This document shows, piece after piece, positions 1 through 5,465 of a stretch of 5,465 bases of DNA. The notes beneath the pieces were generated by a model. The model ran no database searches. It was given only the letters and a program-made list of their open reading frames with translations, and was not told the origin of the DNA. This stretch comes from DATNIC01 sp035604635 (lineage in GTDB: Bacteria > Vulcanimicrobiota > Vulcanimicrobiia > Vulcanimicrobiales > Vulcanimicrobiaceae), in NCBI GenBank assembly GCA_035604635.1, contig DATNIC010000065.1, positions 1 to 5,465 on the forward strand, in the 5' to 3' direction. Made by a program: the position numbers and the translations under genes. The stretch's first letter is position 1, and each line of letters begins with the position of its first letter.

Positions 1-2
1 CC

Positions 3-341
3 GACAGGGTCGATGAAGTCGCCTTGCATTCGGTCTTGCTTTTGATCAGAAAACGGCGCGAACGCTACCTGCGCGATATCGCGAGGCTCTACGGCGAGAT
101 GGAAGTCGAGGCGAGCGGGCGCGAACCGCTCGAGATCGTCACCGCGCGGGAACTCCCGCCCGCCGAGGTCGATGCGCTCGTCGAGCGGCTTTCAAAACTT
201 TACAACAAGCGCTTCGTCGTCAAGCAGAGCGTCGATCCGGCCCTCATCGGCGGGCTTCGCCTCACGATGGGCGACCAGCACATCGACGCCAGCGTCGCCG
301 GACGCCTCAACGAACTCGCGCGTTCGCTCTCCCAAAACTAA
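3..341 (+). CDS. atpH: ATP synthase F1 subunit delta, C-terminal part (5' truncated by window edge)
   Basis: This is the C-terminal 112 residues of the delta (OSCP-type) subunit, which caps the alpha3beta3 hexamer and joins it to the b-subunit peripheral stalk on the cytoplasmic side of the membrane. The frame is open from base 3, and the TTG at 24 is an internal Leu codon and not a start, because the family continues upstream (about 177 residues in E. coli). The recognisable parts are the helix with IRKRRERYLRDIARLYGEM and the C-terminal signature VDPALIGGLRLTMGDQHIDA, followed by a short helix with RLNELARSL, all typical of the delta C-terminal domain. It lies 14 bp before atpA in the usual atpH-atpA order. 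Only the C-terminal half can be seen, so an N-terminal fusion to subunit b, as in mycobacteria, cannot be excluded. The identification rests on the motif and the neighbour. Confidence 0.93.
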   Translation, partial: DRVDEVALHSVLLLIRKRRERYLRDIARLYGEMEVEASGREPLEIVTARELPPAEVDALVERLSKLYNKRFVVKQSVDPALIGGLRLTMGDQHIDASVAGRLNELARSLSQN

Positions 342-342
342 C

Positions 343-347
343 GAGGA
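343..347 (+). promoter_or_regulatory. Shine-Dalgarno sequence of atpA
   Basis: GAGGA lies 8 bases before the ATG at 356, in the 14-bp gap after the atpH stop. It supports that start for atpA. Confidence 0.7.
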
Positions 348-355
348 TCCCTCAC

Positions 356-1855
356 ATGATCAACGCCGACGAAATCACCGGCATTCTCAAGCAGCAGATC
401 AAAAACTTCACCGCCGAGGTCAAGGAAGACGAGGTCGGGACCGTGATCGAGGTCGGTGACAACATTGCGCGGATCTACGGCCTTGATTCTGCGGCGCAAT
501 CGGAGCTCGTCGAGTTTCCCAACGGCGTGCAGGGCATCATCCTCAATCTCGAGGAGGACAACGTCGGCGTCATCATCATGGGTGACGACCAGGGGATTCA
601 AGAGGGCGATCTGGTCAAACGAACCGGCCGGATCATCTCAGTCCCCGTCGGACCGGAGCTGCTGGGACGGGTCGTCAACCCGCTGGGCCAGCCGGTCGAC
701 GGCAAAGGTCCGATCGAGACGCGCCGGTACCGCACGATCGAAAATACGGCGCCGTCCGTCGTCGAGCGTCAAGGCGTCAAGCAGCCGCTGCAAACCGGAA
801 TCCGCGCAATCGATGCGTTGATTCCGATCGGCCGCGGGCAACGCGAGTTGATCATCGGCGATCGCACGACTGGGAAGACGGCGATCGCGATCGACACGAT
901 CATCAATCAAAAAGGCAAGGACGTCTTCTGCATCTACGTCGCGATCGGTCAGAAGTCGTCAACGGTGGCCGCGACCTCGCAGACGCTCGAGAGATTCGGC
1001 GCGATGGAGTATACGACCATCGTGACCGTCAGCTCTTCGGAGCCTGCGGCGCTGAAGTACATCGCGCCGTATGCCGGGTGTGCGATGGGCGAAGACTTGA
1101 TGTACCAGAAAAAAGACGTCCTGATCATCTACGACGATCTCACCAAGCACGCGCAGGCCTACCGCGAAGTCTCGCTCCTCCTGCGCCGCCCGCCGGGCCG
1201 CGAAGCATATCCCGGCGACATCTTCTATTTGCACTCTCGCTTGCTCGAACGCGCCGCGAAGCTCTCCGACGAGATGGGTGGAGGTTCGCTGACTGCGCTC
1301 CCCGTCATCGAGACGCAAGCCGGCGACGTTTCGGCGTATATCCCGACGAACTTGATCTCGATAACGGACGGCCAGATCTATCTGCAGACCGGCCTCTTCT
1401 TTCAAGGGATCCGGCCGGCAGTCGACGTCGGGATCTCGGTCTCGCGCGTCGGCGGTTCGGCCCAGATCCGCGCGATGCGCTCGGTCGCGGGTCAGCTCAA
1501 GCTCGACCTGGCCCAATACCGCGAGCTCGCCGCGTTCGCGAAGCTCTCAAGCGACCTCGACAAGGCGACCCAAGCGACGTTGACCCGCGGCGAGAAGACC
1601 ACGGAGGTCCTCAAGCAGCGACAGTTCGAGCCGCAGCCCGTCGAAGATCAAGTCACCGTCATCTTCGCGGCGACGCGCGGCTTCCTCACCGATATTCCGA
1701 CCCCGCGTTTGCAAGACTGGGCGCATGCGTTCGTCGGCTTCCTGCATGAGAAACACTCGGAGATTCCCGACGACATCGCGCAATCCAAAGTGCTTTCCGA
1801 AGAAACGCAAAGGAAGCTGGAAGCCGCGATCACCGAATTCAACAAGAGCTTCTAG
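356..1855 (+). CDS. atpA: ATP synthase F1 subunit alpha
   Basis: The 499-residue alpha subunit carries the non-catalytic nucleotide sites of the F1 hexamer and supplies residues to the catalytic sites on beta. The length is close to E. coli alpha (513). An N-terminal stalk-binding helix and beta-barrel occupy about residues 1-95, followed by the nucleotide-binding domain and a helical C-terminal domain from about 375. The Walker A motif GDRTTGKT is at 168-175, VLIIYDD (Walker B region) at 255-261, PPGREAYPGD at 279-288, and the arginine finger is Arg364 in SVSRVGG. The fourth P-loop position is Thr, where E. coli has Gln (GDRQTGKT); this residue varies in the family, so I would not read function into it. 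The ATG start has an SD at 343-347, and the N-terminal sequence matches the usual start of the family. The stop codon directly abuts the atpG start codon, which points to coupled translation. Confidence 0.98.
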   Translation: MINADEITGILKQQIKNFTAEVKEDEVGTVIEVGDNIARIYGLDSAAQSELVEFPNGVQGIILNLEEDNVGVIIMGDDQGIQEGDLVKRTGRIISVPVGPELLGRVVNPLGQPVDGKGPIETRRYRTIENTAPSVVERQGVKQPLQTGIRAIDALIPIGRGQRELIIGDRTTGKTAIAIDTIINQKGKDVFCIYVAIGQKSSTVAATSQTLERFGAMEYTTIVTVSSSEPAALKYIAPYAGCAMGEDLMYQKKDVLIIYDDLTKHAQAYREVSLLLRRPPGREAYPGDIFYLHSRLLERAAKLSDEMGGGSLTALPVIETQAGDVSAYIPTNLISITDGQIYLQTGLFFQGIRPAVDVGISVSRVGGSAQIRAMRSVAGQLKLDLAQYRELAAFAKLSSDLDKATQATLTRGEKTTEVLKQRQFEPQPVEDQVTVIFAATRGFLTDIPTPRLQDWAHAFVGFLHEKHSEIPDDIAQSKVLSEETQRKLEAAITEFNKSF

Positions 1856-2719
1856 ATGGCGACCGTTCGCGACTTGCGCGACCGGATCCGGTCGCTCAAG
1901 AACACTCAGCAGATCACGAAGGCGATGAAGCAGATCGCGTCGACCAAGATTCGGCGCGCGGAAGAGCTGCGCCGGCAGTCGCGTCCTTTTGCAGCGGCGC
2001 TCTCCGAGATGCTACGCGACTTGCTGACGAGGGCCGGTCACGTCGATCATCCCTTCATGAACCCCGGCAAGGAAGGCGCTCCGTCAGGGATCATCCTGAT
2101 CACCGCCGACAAAGGCCTGGCCGGCGCCTTCAACTCAAACTTGATCCGGACGGCCGACGTTCACCGGCGAGAGCATCCCAACGTGCGCTGGTACAGCGTC
2201 GGGATCAAGGGCCGCAACGCACTGCGCCGGCTGGAGCAAGAGACGGCGCAGTTTTGGCCGCAATCACGCGTGGACAAGCGAGAGACTGCGCGCGCGATCG
2301 CGACTCGCGTCAGCGAGGACTTCTCCGCGGGTGCGATCGGTGAGATCCTCATGATCAGTTCGAAGTTCGCTTCGATGACGTCTCAAAAGCCCGAGCTGCG
2401 CAAGCTCGTCCCGGTCGAACCCGAACGCGATGCAAGTGCACCGGAAGGTGGGGCCCCGGGAAGCGTCGAGTTCGAGCCGTCGCCTGAATTCGTCTTGGAG
2501 CACCTGCTTCCGACGTACCTCGAGTTCACGATCTACGCGGCGCTGCTCGAGACCGATGCTTGCTTTTTTGCGGCGCAGCTGATGGCGATGAGCAACGCGA
2601 CCGACAACGCGGACCAGCTCATCGACGACCTCACGATCGTCATGAACAATGCGCGTCAGGCCGCGATCACCAAGGAATTGTTGGAAATCGTCGGCGGCGC
2701 CGAAGCGCTCGTGAGTTAG
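1856..2719 (+). CDS. atpG: ATP synthase F1 subunit gamma
   Basis: The 287-residue gamma subunit is the central rotor shaft that turns inside alpha3beta3 and couples the c-ring to catalysis. E. coli gamma has the same length. The N-terminal shaft helix is clear (RDLRDRIRSLKNTQQITKAM, residues 5-24). The Rossmann-like middle domain contains LITADKGLAGAFNSN (81-95), and the C-terminal helix ends with NNARQAAITKELLEIVGGAE (264-283). Counterparts of E. coli Arg268, Gln269, Thr273 and Glu275 (mature numbering) are kept as Arg267, Gln268, Thr272 and Glu274. In contrast, the stretch before ATDNAD reads ACFFAAQLMAM (235-245), where most homologues have ASE[HQ]AARMVAM, so the counterpart of E. coli Arg242 is Gln241. 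The reading frame is intact on both sides of the change. The ATG start directly follows the atpA stop and has only a weak AAGAG upstream, so translation probably depends on ribosomes finishing atpA. Confidence 0.97.
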   Translation: MATVRDLRDRIRSLKNTQQITKAMKQIASTKIRRAEELRRQSRPFAAALSEMLRDLLTRAGHVDHPFMNPGKEGAPSGIILITADKGLAGAFNSNLIRTADVHRREHPNVRWYSVGIKGRNALRRLEQETAQFWPQSRVDKRETARAIATRVSEDFSAGAIGEILMISSKFASMTSQKPELRKLVPVEPERDASAPEGGAPGSVEFEPSPEFVLEHLLPTYLEFTIYAALLETDACFFAAQLMAMSNATDNADQLIDDLTIVMNNARQAAITKELLEIVGGAEALVS

Positions 2720-2723
2720 GGAG
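2718..2723 (+). promoter_or_regulatory. Shine-Dalgarno sequence of atpD
   Basis: AGGGAG overlaps the last two bases of the atpG stop codon and lies 7 bases before the ATG at 2731. It fixes the atpD start there; the longer frame open back to 2560 would run through atpG and adds 57 residues unlike any beta subunit. Confidence 0.75.
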
Positions 2724-2730
2724 AACCTTC

Positions 2731-4203
2731 ATGCCAAGTACCGGAAAGGTCGTTCAAGTTCTCGGAAACGTCGTTGACGTCGAGTTTGCCGAGGGGGAGC
2801 TTCCGAACATCAACGACGCTTTGGAGCTTCGCGTCGGGTCGGATTCCCGCGTTCATGCGAATGGTCAGGCAACCTCGGGAGAAGTCGAGCTCGGCGGTAC
2901 GGCGATGATGGCGCGCGACCTCGTCCTCGAAGTGCAGGTCCAGCTCGGGAACAACCAAGTGCGCTGCCTCGCAATGGGCTCGACCGACGGCCTCGTCCGC
3001 GGGCAGCCGGTCAACAACACGGGCGAATCGATCAAGGTCCCCGTCGGCGAAGCGACGCTGGGGCGGATTTTCAACGTCTTGGGCAAGGCGATCGATTCGG
3101 CCGATCCCGTCAACGCAACCGACTACTGGCCGATCCATCGCAACCCGCCCGATTTCACGGCCCAGGATCCGACGCCGACGGTCTTCGAGACGGGGATCAA
3201 AGTCGTCGACCTCATGCTGCCGTACATGCGTGGCGGAAAAGTCGGGCTGTTCGGCGGCGCCGGCGTCGGCAAGACGGTCTTGATCCAGGAGCTCATCCAC
3301 AACATCGCAGCGGTTCACAAAGGCTATTCGGTGTTCACCGGCGTCGGCGAACGGACGCGCGAAGGGAACGATCTCTGGGTCGAGATGAAAGAGTCGGGCG
3401 TCATTTCGCAGACCGCACTCGTCTTCGGTCAGATGGACGAGCCGCCGGGCGTACGCTTTCGGATCGCGCAGACCGGAATCACGATGGCGGAATACTTCCG
3501 CGACGAGAAGGGCGCAGACGTGCTGCTCTTCATCGATAATATCTTCCGCTTCATGCAGGCGGGCTCCGAAGTCTCGGCGCTGATGGGCCGCATGCCCTCA
3601 GCCGTCGGATACCAGCCGTCGCTCGCAACCGAGATGGGCGAGATCGAGGAGCGGATCACCTCGACCCACAAGGGCTCGATTACCTCGGTGCAGGCCGTCT
3701 ACGTCCCAGCGGACGACTACACGGATCCGGCCGTCGCGACGACGTTCAGCCATCTCGACGCGACGACAGCGCTTTCGCGGCCGATCTCCGAGCTCGGTAT
3801 CTATCCGGCGGTCGATCCGCTTGCCTCGAGTTCGCGCATCCTCGATCCGGTCATCGTCGGCGAGGAGCACTACCGCGTCGCGCGCGGAGTGCAAGAGACG
3901 TTGCAGCGCTACAAAGACCTGCAAGACATCATCGCGATCCTAGGCATCGAAGAGCTTTCGGACGACGACAAGGTCATCGTCGGCCGCGCGCGGCGACTGC
4001 AGCGATTCTTCTCGCAGCCGTTTTCCGTTGCCGAGCAATTTACCGGGACGCCGGGCAAGTACGTCAAGCTGCAAGACACGATCGCGAGTTTCAAGGAGAT
4101 CCTCGAAGGCAAGCTCGATCATCTTCCGGAGCAAGTGTTCTTCTATTGCGGTGCGATCAACGAGGTCAAAGAGAAGGCCGAGAAGCTCGGCGTGACGGTG
4201 TAG
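2731..4203 (+). CDS. atpD: ATP synthase F1 subunit beta (catalytic)
   Basis: The 490-residue beta subunit carries the three catalytic sites that make or hydrolyse ATP. The start is the ATG at 2731, which gives the standard N-terminus TGKVVQVLGNVVDVEF and has a good SD. The Walker A motif GGAGVGKT is at 175-182. The catalytic Glu207 and Arg208 lie in GVGERTREGNDL, the Walker B Asp269 in LLFIDNIFRF, the rotor-facing loop PSAVGYQPSLATEMG at 289-303, and the adenine-pocket Tyr358 in GIYPAVDP. The DELSEED lever is EELSDDD (407-413), a variant that keeps most of the acidic charge. The protein is 30 residues longer than E. coli beta (460). About 24 of these form extra sequence at about 36-62 in the N-terminal beta-barrel, rich in Gly, Ser and Ala, between ALEL and DLVLEVQ. 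All catalytic residues I can check are present. It lies 11 bp after atpG and 4 bp before atpC. Confidence 0.98.
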   Translation: MPSTGKVVQVLGNVVDVEFAEGELPNINDALELRVGSDSRVHANGQATSGEVELGGTAMMARDLVLEVQVQLGNNQVRCLAMGSTDGLVRGQPVNNTGESIKVPVGEATLGRIFNVLGKAIDSADPVNATDYWPIHRNPPDFTAQDPTPTVFETGIKVVDLMLPYMRGGKVGLFGGAGVGKTVLIQELIHNIAAVHKGYSVFTGVGERTREGNDLWVEMKESGVISQTALVFGQMDEPPGVRFRIAQTGITMAEYFRDEKGADVLLFIDNIFRFMQAGSEVSALMGRMPSAVGYQPSLATEMGEIEERITSTHKGSITSVQAVYVPADDYTDPAVATTFSHLDATTALSRPISELGIYPAVDPLASSSRILDPVIVGEEHYRVARGVQETLQRYKDLQDIIAILGIEELSDDDKVIVGRARRLQRFFSQPFSVAEQFTGTPGKYVKLQDTIASFKEILEGKLDHLPEQVFFYCGAINEVKEKAEKLGVTV

Positions 4204-4207
4204 CTTC

Positions 4208-4633
4208 ATGGCTTCGACCGTCCCATTCAAGCTGATCACGCCGACGTCGATCGCGTTCGACGGCGAGGTGGAGCTCGTCATCGCGACCGGGACCGAAGGC
4301 GAGTTCGGGATCCTCCCCAAGCACGCTCCGTTCGTGACGACGTTGCGTCCCGGCGTCATGCGCGCGAACGTCCCCGACGAGCACGGACAAACGAAACGCC
4401 TCGAACTCGCGACGGGAGGGGGCTTTTTGCAAGCGTTTCCCGATCGGGTCACGATGATCGTGGAGAGCGCGGTCAACGGCGACGCCGTTGACCGCCATGC
4501 GGCGCGTGAGGAGCTCAAGGCCGCGCTCGAACGGCAGAAGGCCGCAGGGAGCGACCTCGACGCCTGGCGCCGAGAGCAAGCGATCATCGACTTCGCCCAG
4601 GCGAAGCTCCGCGTCAGCGAAGGACTCGGTTAG
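4208..4633 (+). CDS. atpC: ATP synthase F1 subunit epsilon
   Basis: The 141-residue epsilon subunit binds gamma and the c-ring at the foot of the rotor and, in many bacteria, inhibits ATP hydrolysis through its C-terminal helices. The length fits the family (E. coli 139). The N-terminal beta-sandwich (about 1-88) starts with PFKLITPTSIAFDGEVELV and contains the hallmark GEFGILPKHAPFVTTLRPG (31-49). The C-terminal two-helix domain (about 92-138) is complete, so an inhibitory role remains possible. The ATP-binding motif known from Bacillus PS3 epsilon (I/L-D-x-x-R-A) is not clearly present: the matching place reads VDRHAA, with no Arg at the expected position. The ATG lies 4 bases after the atpD stop, and I see no SD in the preceding 20 bases, so re-initiation after atpD is likely. 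It is the last gene of the atp operon as seen here. Confidence 0.96.
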   Translation: MASTVPFKLITPTSIAFDGEVELVIATGTEGEFGILPKHAPFVTTLRPGVMRANVPDEHGQTKRLELATGGGFLQAFPDRVTMIVESAVNGDAVDRHAAREELKAALERQKAAGSDLDAWRREQAIIDFAQAKLRVSEGLG

Positions 4634-4655
4634 CTCCTCATAGCAGGCCGTGGTC

Positions 4656-4661
4656 GGAGGG
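4656..4661 (+). promoter_or_regulatory. Strong Shine-Dalgarno sequence of the subunit 3 gene
   Basis: GGAGGG lies 7 bases before the ATG at 4669 and is one of the best ribosome binding sites in the window. The 35 bp between atpC and this gene contain no inverted repeat with a T-run, so no factor-independent terminator is evident. A promoter could not be recognised either. Confidence 0.75.
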
Positions 4662-4668
4662 CCCAACC

Positions 4669-5409
4669 ATGTCCGACGCCGTTTCGCGCAAAGATTTTGT
4701 CGCACTCGTAGGGACAGTCGCCGCGGCCGAAGTTTTGCCGGCCGCCTCCGAAGCCGCGACCGCACCTGCGAAAGCGCCTCCGCTCAAACCGCTGGGTAGC
4801 GAACCCGAAGCGTACAAGTATTTCACCGCGCCTGAGGCCGCATTCGTTGAGGCCGCGGTGGAGCGGTTGATCCCGACCGATGAGCTCGGCCCCGGCGCAA
4901 AACAAGCCGGTGTCGCGTACTTCATCGATCAGCAGCTGGGTGGCCAGTTCGGCCTCGCCGCCAAGATGTACCGGCAGGGGCCGTGGGCACAGGGAGCGCC
5001 GACGCAAGGCTATCAACTGCCCCTGACGCCGCGCGAAGTCTACCGCCTGGCGATCGCAGAGACCAATGCGTATTGCAAGAAGCAGTACGGCAAGACGTTC
5101 GACAAGTTGTCGCCCGTGCAGCAAGACGCAGTCTTGCAGGCGCTGGACGATGCCAAGCTCACGTACGATAGCGTCCCCGGTAAAGTATTTTTCGAGATGC
5201 TGTACGCCAACACGAATCAAGGCTTCTTCTCAGATCCGATGTACGGCGGAAACCGCAACAAGATCGGCTGGAAATTGATCGGTCATCCCGGCGTCCCGGT
5301 CGCGTACAACGCGTACATCGGCAAGCACAACGTCCCATACAAAGTCGCCGAGCCGGTCGGGATCGCCGATGTCGAACGCTCGATCGGCCTGGGCGGAGGC
5401 GAGTCGTAA
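4669..5409 (+). CDS. Gluconate 2-dehydrogenase subunit 3 family protein
   Basis: This 246-residue protein resembles the small subunit of membrane-bound FAD-dependent sugar or alcohol dehydrogenases (gluconate, fructose, sorbitol or glucose dehydrogenase type). In studied systems this subunit helps fold and export the large GMC-type subunit. Residues 1-30 look like an export signal: SRKDF (6-10), then a modestly hydrophobic Ala-rich stretch to about 27. It resembles a Tat signal, but with Arg-Lys instead of Arg-Arg. A linker rich in Ala and Pro (28-45) leads to the family domain, with YFTAPEAAFVEAAVERLIPT (51-70), GVAYFIDQQLGGQ (81-93), LSPVQQDAVLQALD (147-160), and near the end NQGFFSDPMYGGNRNKIGWK (183-202) with IGHPG after it. 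The ATG start is fixed by the SD at 4656-4661. Its stop overlaps the next start (TAATG), as expected for partners in one complex. The family call is firm, but the substrate cannot be told. Confidence 0.88.
   Translation: MSDAVSRKDFVALVGTVAAAEVLPAASEAATAPAKAPPLKPLGSEPEAYKYFTAPEAAFVEAAVERLIPTDELGPGAKQAGVAYFIDQQLGGQFGLAAKMYRQGPWAQGAPTQGYQLPLTPREVYRLAIAETNAYCKKQYGKTFDKLSPVQQDAVLQALDDAKLTYDSVPGKVFFEMLYANTNQGFFSDPMYGGNRNKIGWKLIGHPGVPVAYNAYIGKHNVPYKVAEPVGIADVERSIGLGGGES
5395..5399 (+). promoter_or_regulatory. Shine-Dalgarno sequence of the GMC oxidoreductase gene
   Basis: GGAGG lies 9 bases before the ATG at 5409, inside the codons for the C-terminal glycine run of the preceding protein. It supports the overlapping TAATG start. 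Confidence 0.65.
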
Positions 5410-5465
5410 TGGCGACGCTCAAATCCGTCGACGCGGTCCTCGTCGGGTTCGGCTGGACCGGCGGG
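5409..5465 (+). CDS. GMC family FAD-dependent oxidoreductase, N-terminus only (3' truncated by window edge)
   Basis: Nineteen codons are visible, and they read MATLKSVDAVLVGFGWTGG. The short hydrophobic strand VDAVLVG followed by GFGWTGG is the start of an FAD-binding Rossmann fold (GxGxxG) as found in the large subunit of gluconate and related dehydrogenases, where VGxGWTG is common. There is no export signal before the fold, which fits a large subunit exported together with the signal-bearing small subunit encoded just upstream. The start overlaps the stop of that gene by one base (TAATG), which implies coupled translation. The fold type is well supported by the motif and the neighbour, but catalytic residues and substrate lie outside the window. 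Confidence 0.78.
   Translation, partial: MATLKSVDAVLVGFGWTGG

Noticed and set aside
1078..1749. 223-codon plus-strand frame inside atpA
   Set aside because: It is out of frame within a certain gene and its product is Arg/Pro-rich with no recognisable domain.
2443..2460. GC-rich palindrome (GGGGCCCC with flanking CCGG) as a possible terminator or hairpin
   Set aside because: It lies inside atpG in a variable Gly/Pro-rich loop and is not followed by a T-run, so it is explained by coding sequence.
2560..2730. Upstream extension of the atpD frame
   Set aside because: The added 57 residues are the out-of-frame reading of the end of atpG; the SD and the family N-terminus place the start at 2731.
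2716..3318. 200-codon open frame on the minus strand opposite atpD
   Set aside because: It lies wholly opposite a well-conserved gene, has an Asp/Arg-rich composition typical of a GC-rich shadow frame, and matches no family I know.
4634..4668. Possible terminator or promoter between atpC and the subunit 3 gene
   Set aside because: The 35 bp show no stem followed by T residues and no convincing -35/-10 pair; only the SD can be supported.
3940..4765. Long minus-strand frames (215 and 199 codons) across the atpD end and atpC
   Set aside because: They overlap each other and two certain genes, and their low-complexity Arg/Ser-rich sequence looks like antisense of codon-biased coding DNA.

Overview
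This window holds the 3' half of an F-type ATP synthase operon, followed by the start of a second gene set for an FAD-dependent (GMC-type) dehydrogenase. All genes are on the + strand and tightly packed. The order is the end of atpH (delta), then atpA (alpha), atpG (gamma), atpD (beta) and atpC (epsilon), the usual bacterial F1 order. Next come a gluconate 2-dehydrogenase subunit 3 family gene and the first 19 codons of a GMC oxidoreductase. The window edges cut the first and last genes. No RNA gene, mobile element, CRISPR array, convincing promoter or factor-independent terminator was seen, and no stretch longer than 35 bases lacks a gene.

The five ATP synthase genes build the soluble F1 motor: the alpha3beta3 catalytic hexamer, the gamma rotor shaft, the epsilon regulatory rotor subunit and the delta cap that ties F1 to the peripheral stalk. 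Walker motifs, the catalytic glutamate of beta and the arginine finger of alpha are all in place, so the enzyme should be active. The membrane Fo genes would be expected upstream, outside the window. The two downstream genes fit a periplasmic or membrane-attached sugar or alcohol dehydrogenase that passes electrons to the respiratory chain. They start 35 bp after atpC with a strong Shine-Dalgarno (SD) sequence and no visible terminator between, so read-through from the atp operon is possible.

The organism is a GC-rich bacterium (roughly 60% GC by eye) with a strong preference for GATC and CGATCG-like words. Gene order and protein style suit an under-sampled, environmental, GC-rich lineage such as Candidatus Eremiobacterota (WPS-2) or a relative. 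This placement is a weak guess from overall style and not from any database match.

Most of the window is ordinary housekeeping sequence, and I see no undescribed system. The points worth a second look are subunit-level departures: a region of about 24 extra residues in the N-terminal domain of beta, a rewritten stretch in the C-terminal helix of gamma that replaces a usually conserved arginine, a pattern of ribosome binding sites that matches subunit stoichiometry, the dehydrogenase pair beside atpC, and marked GATC enrichment.
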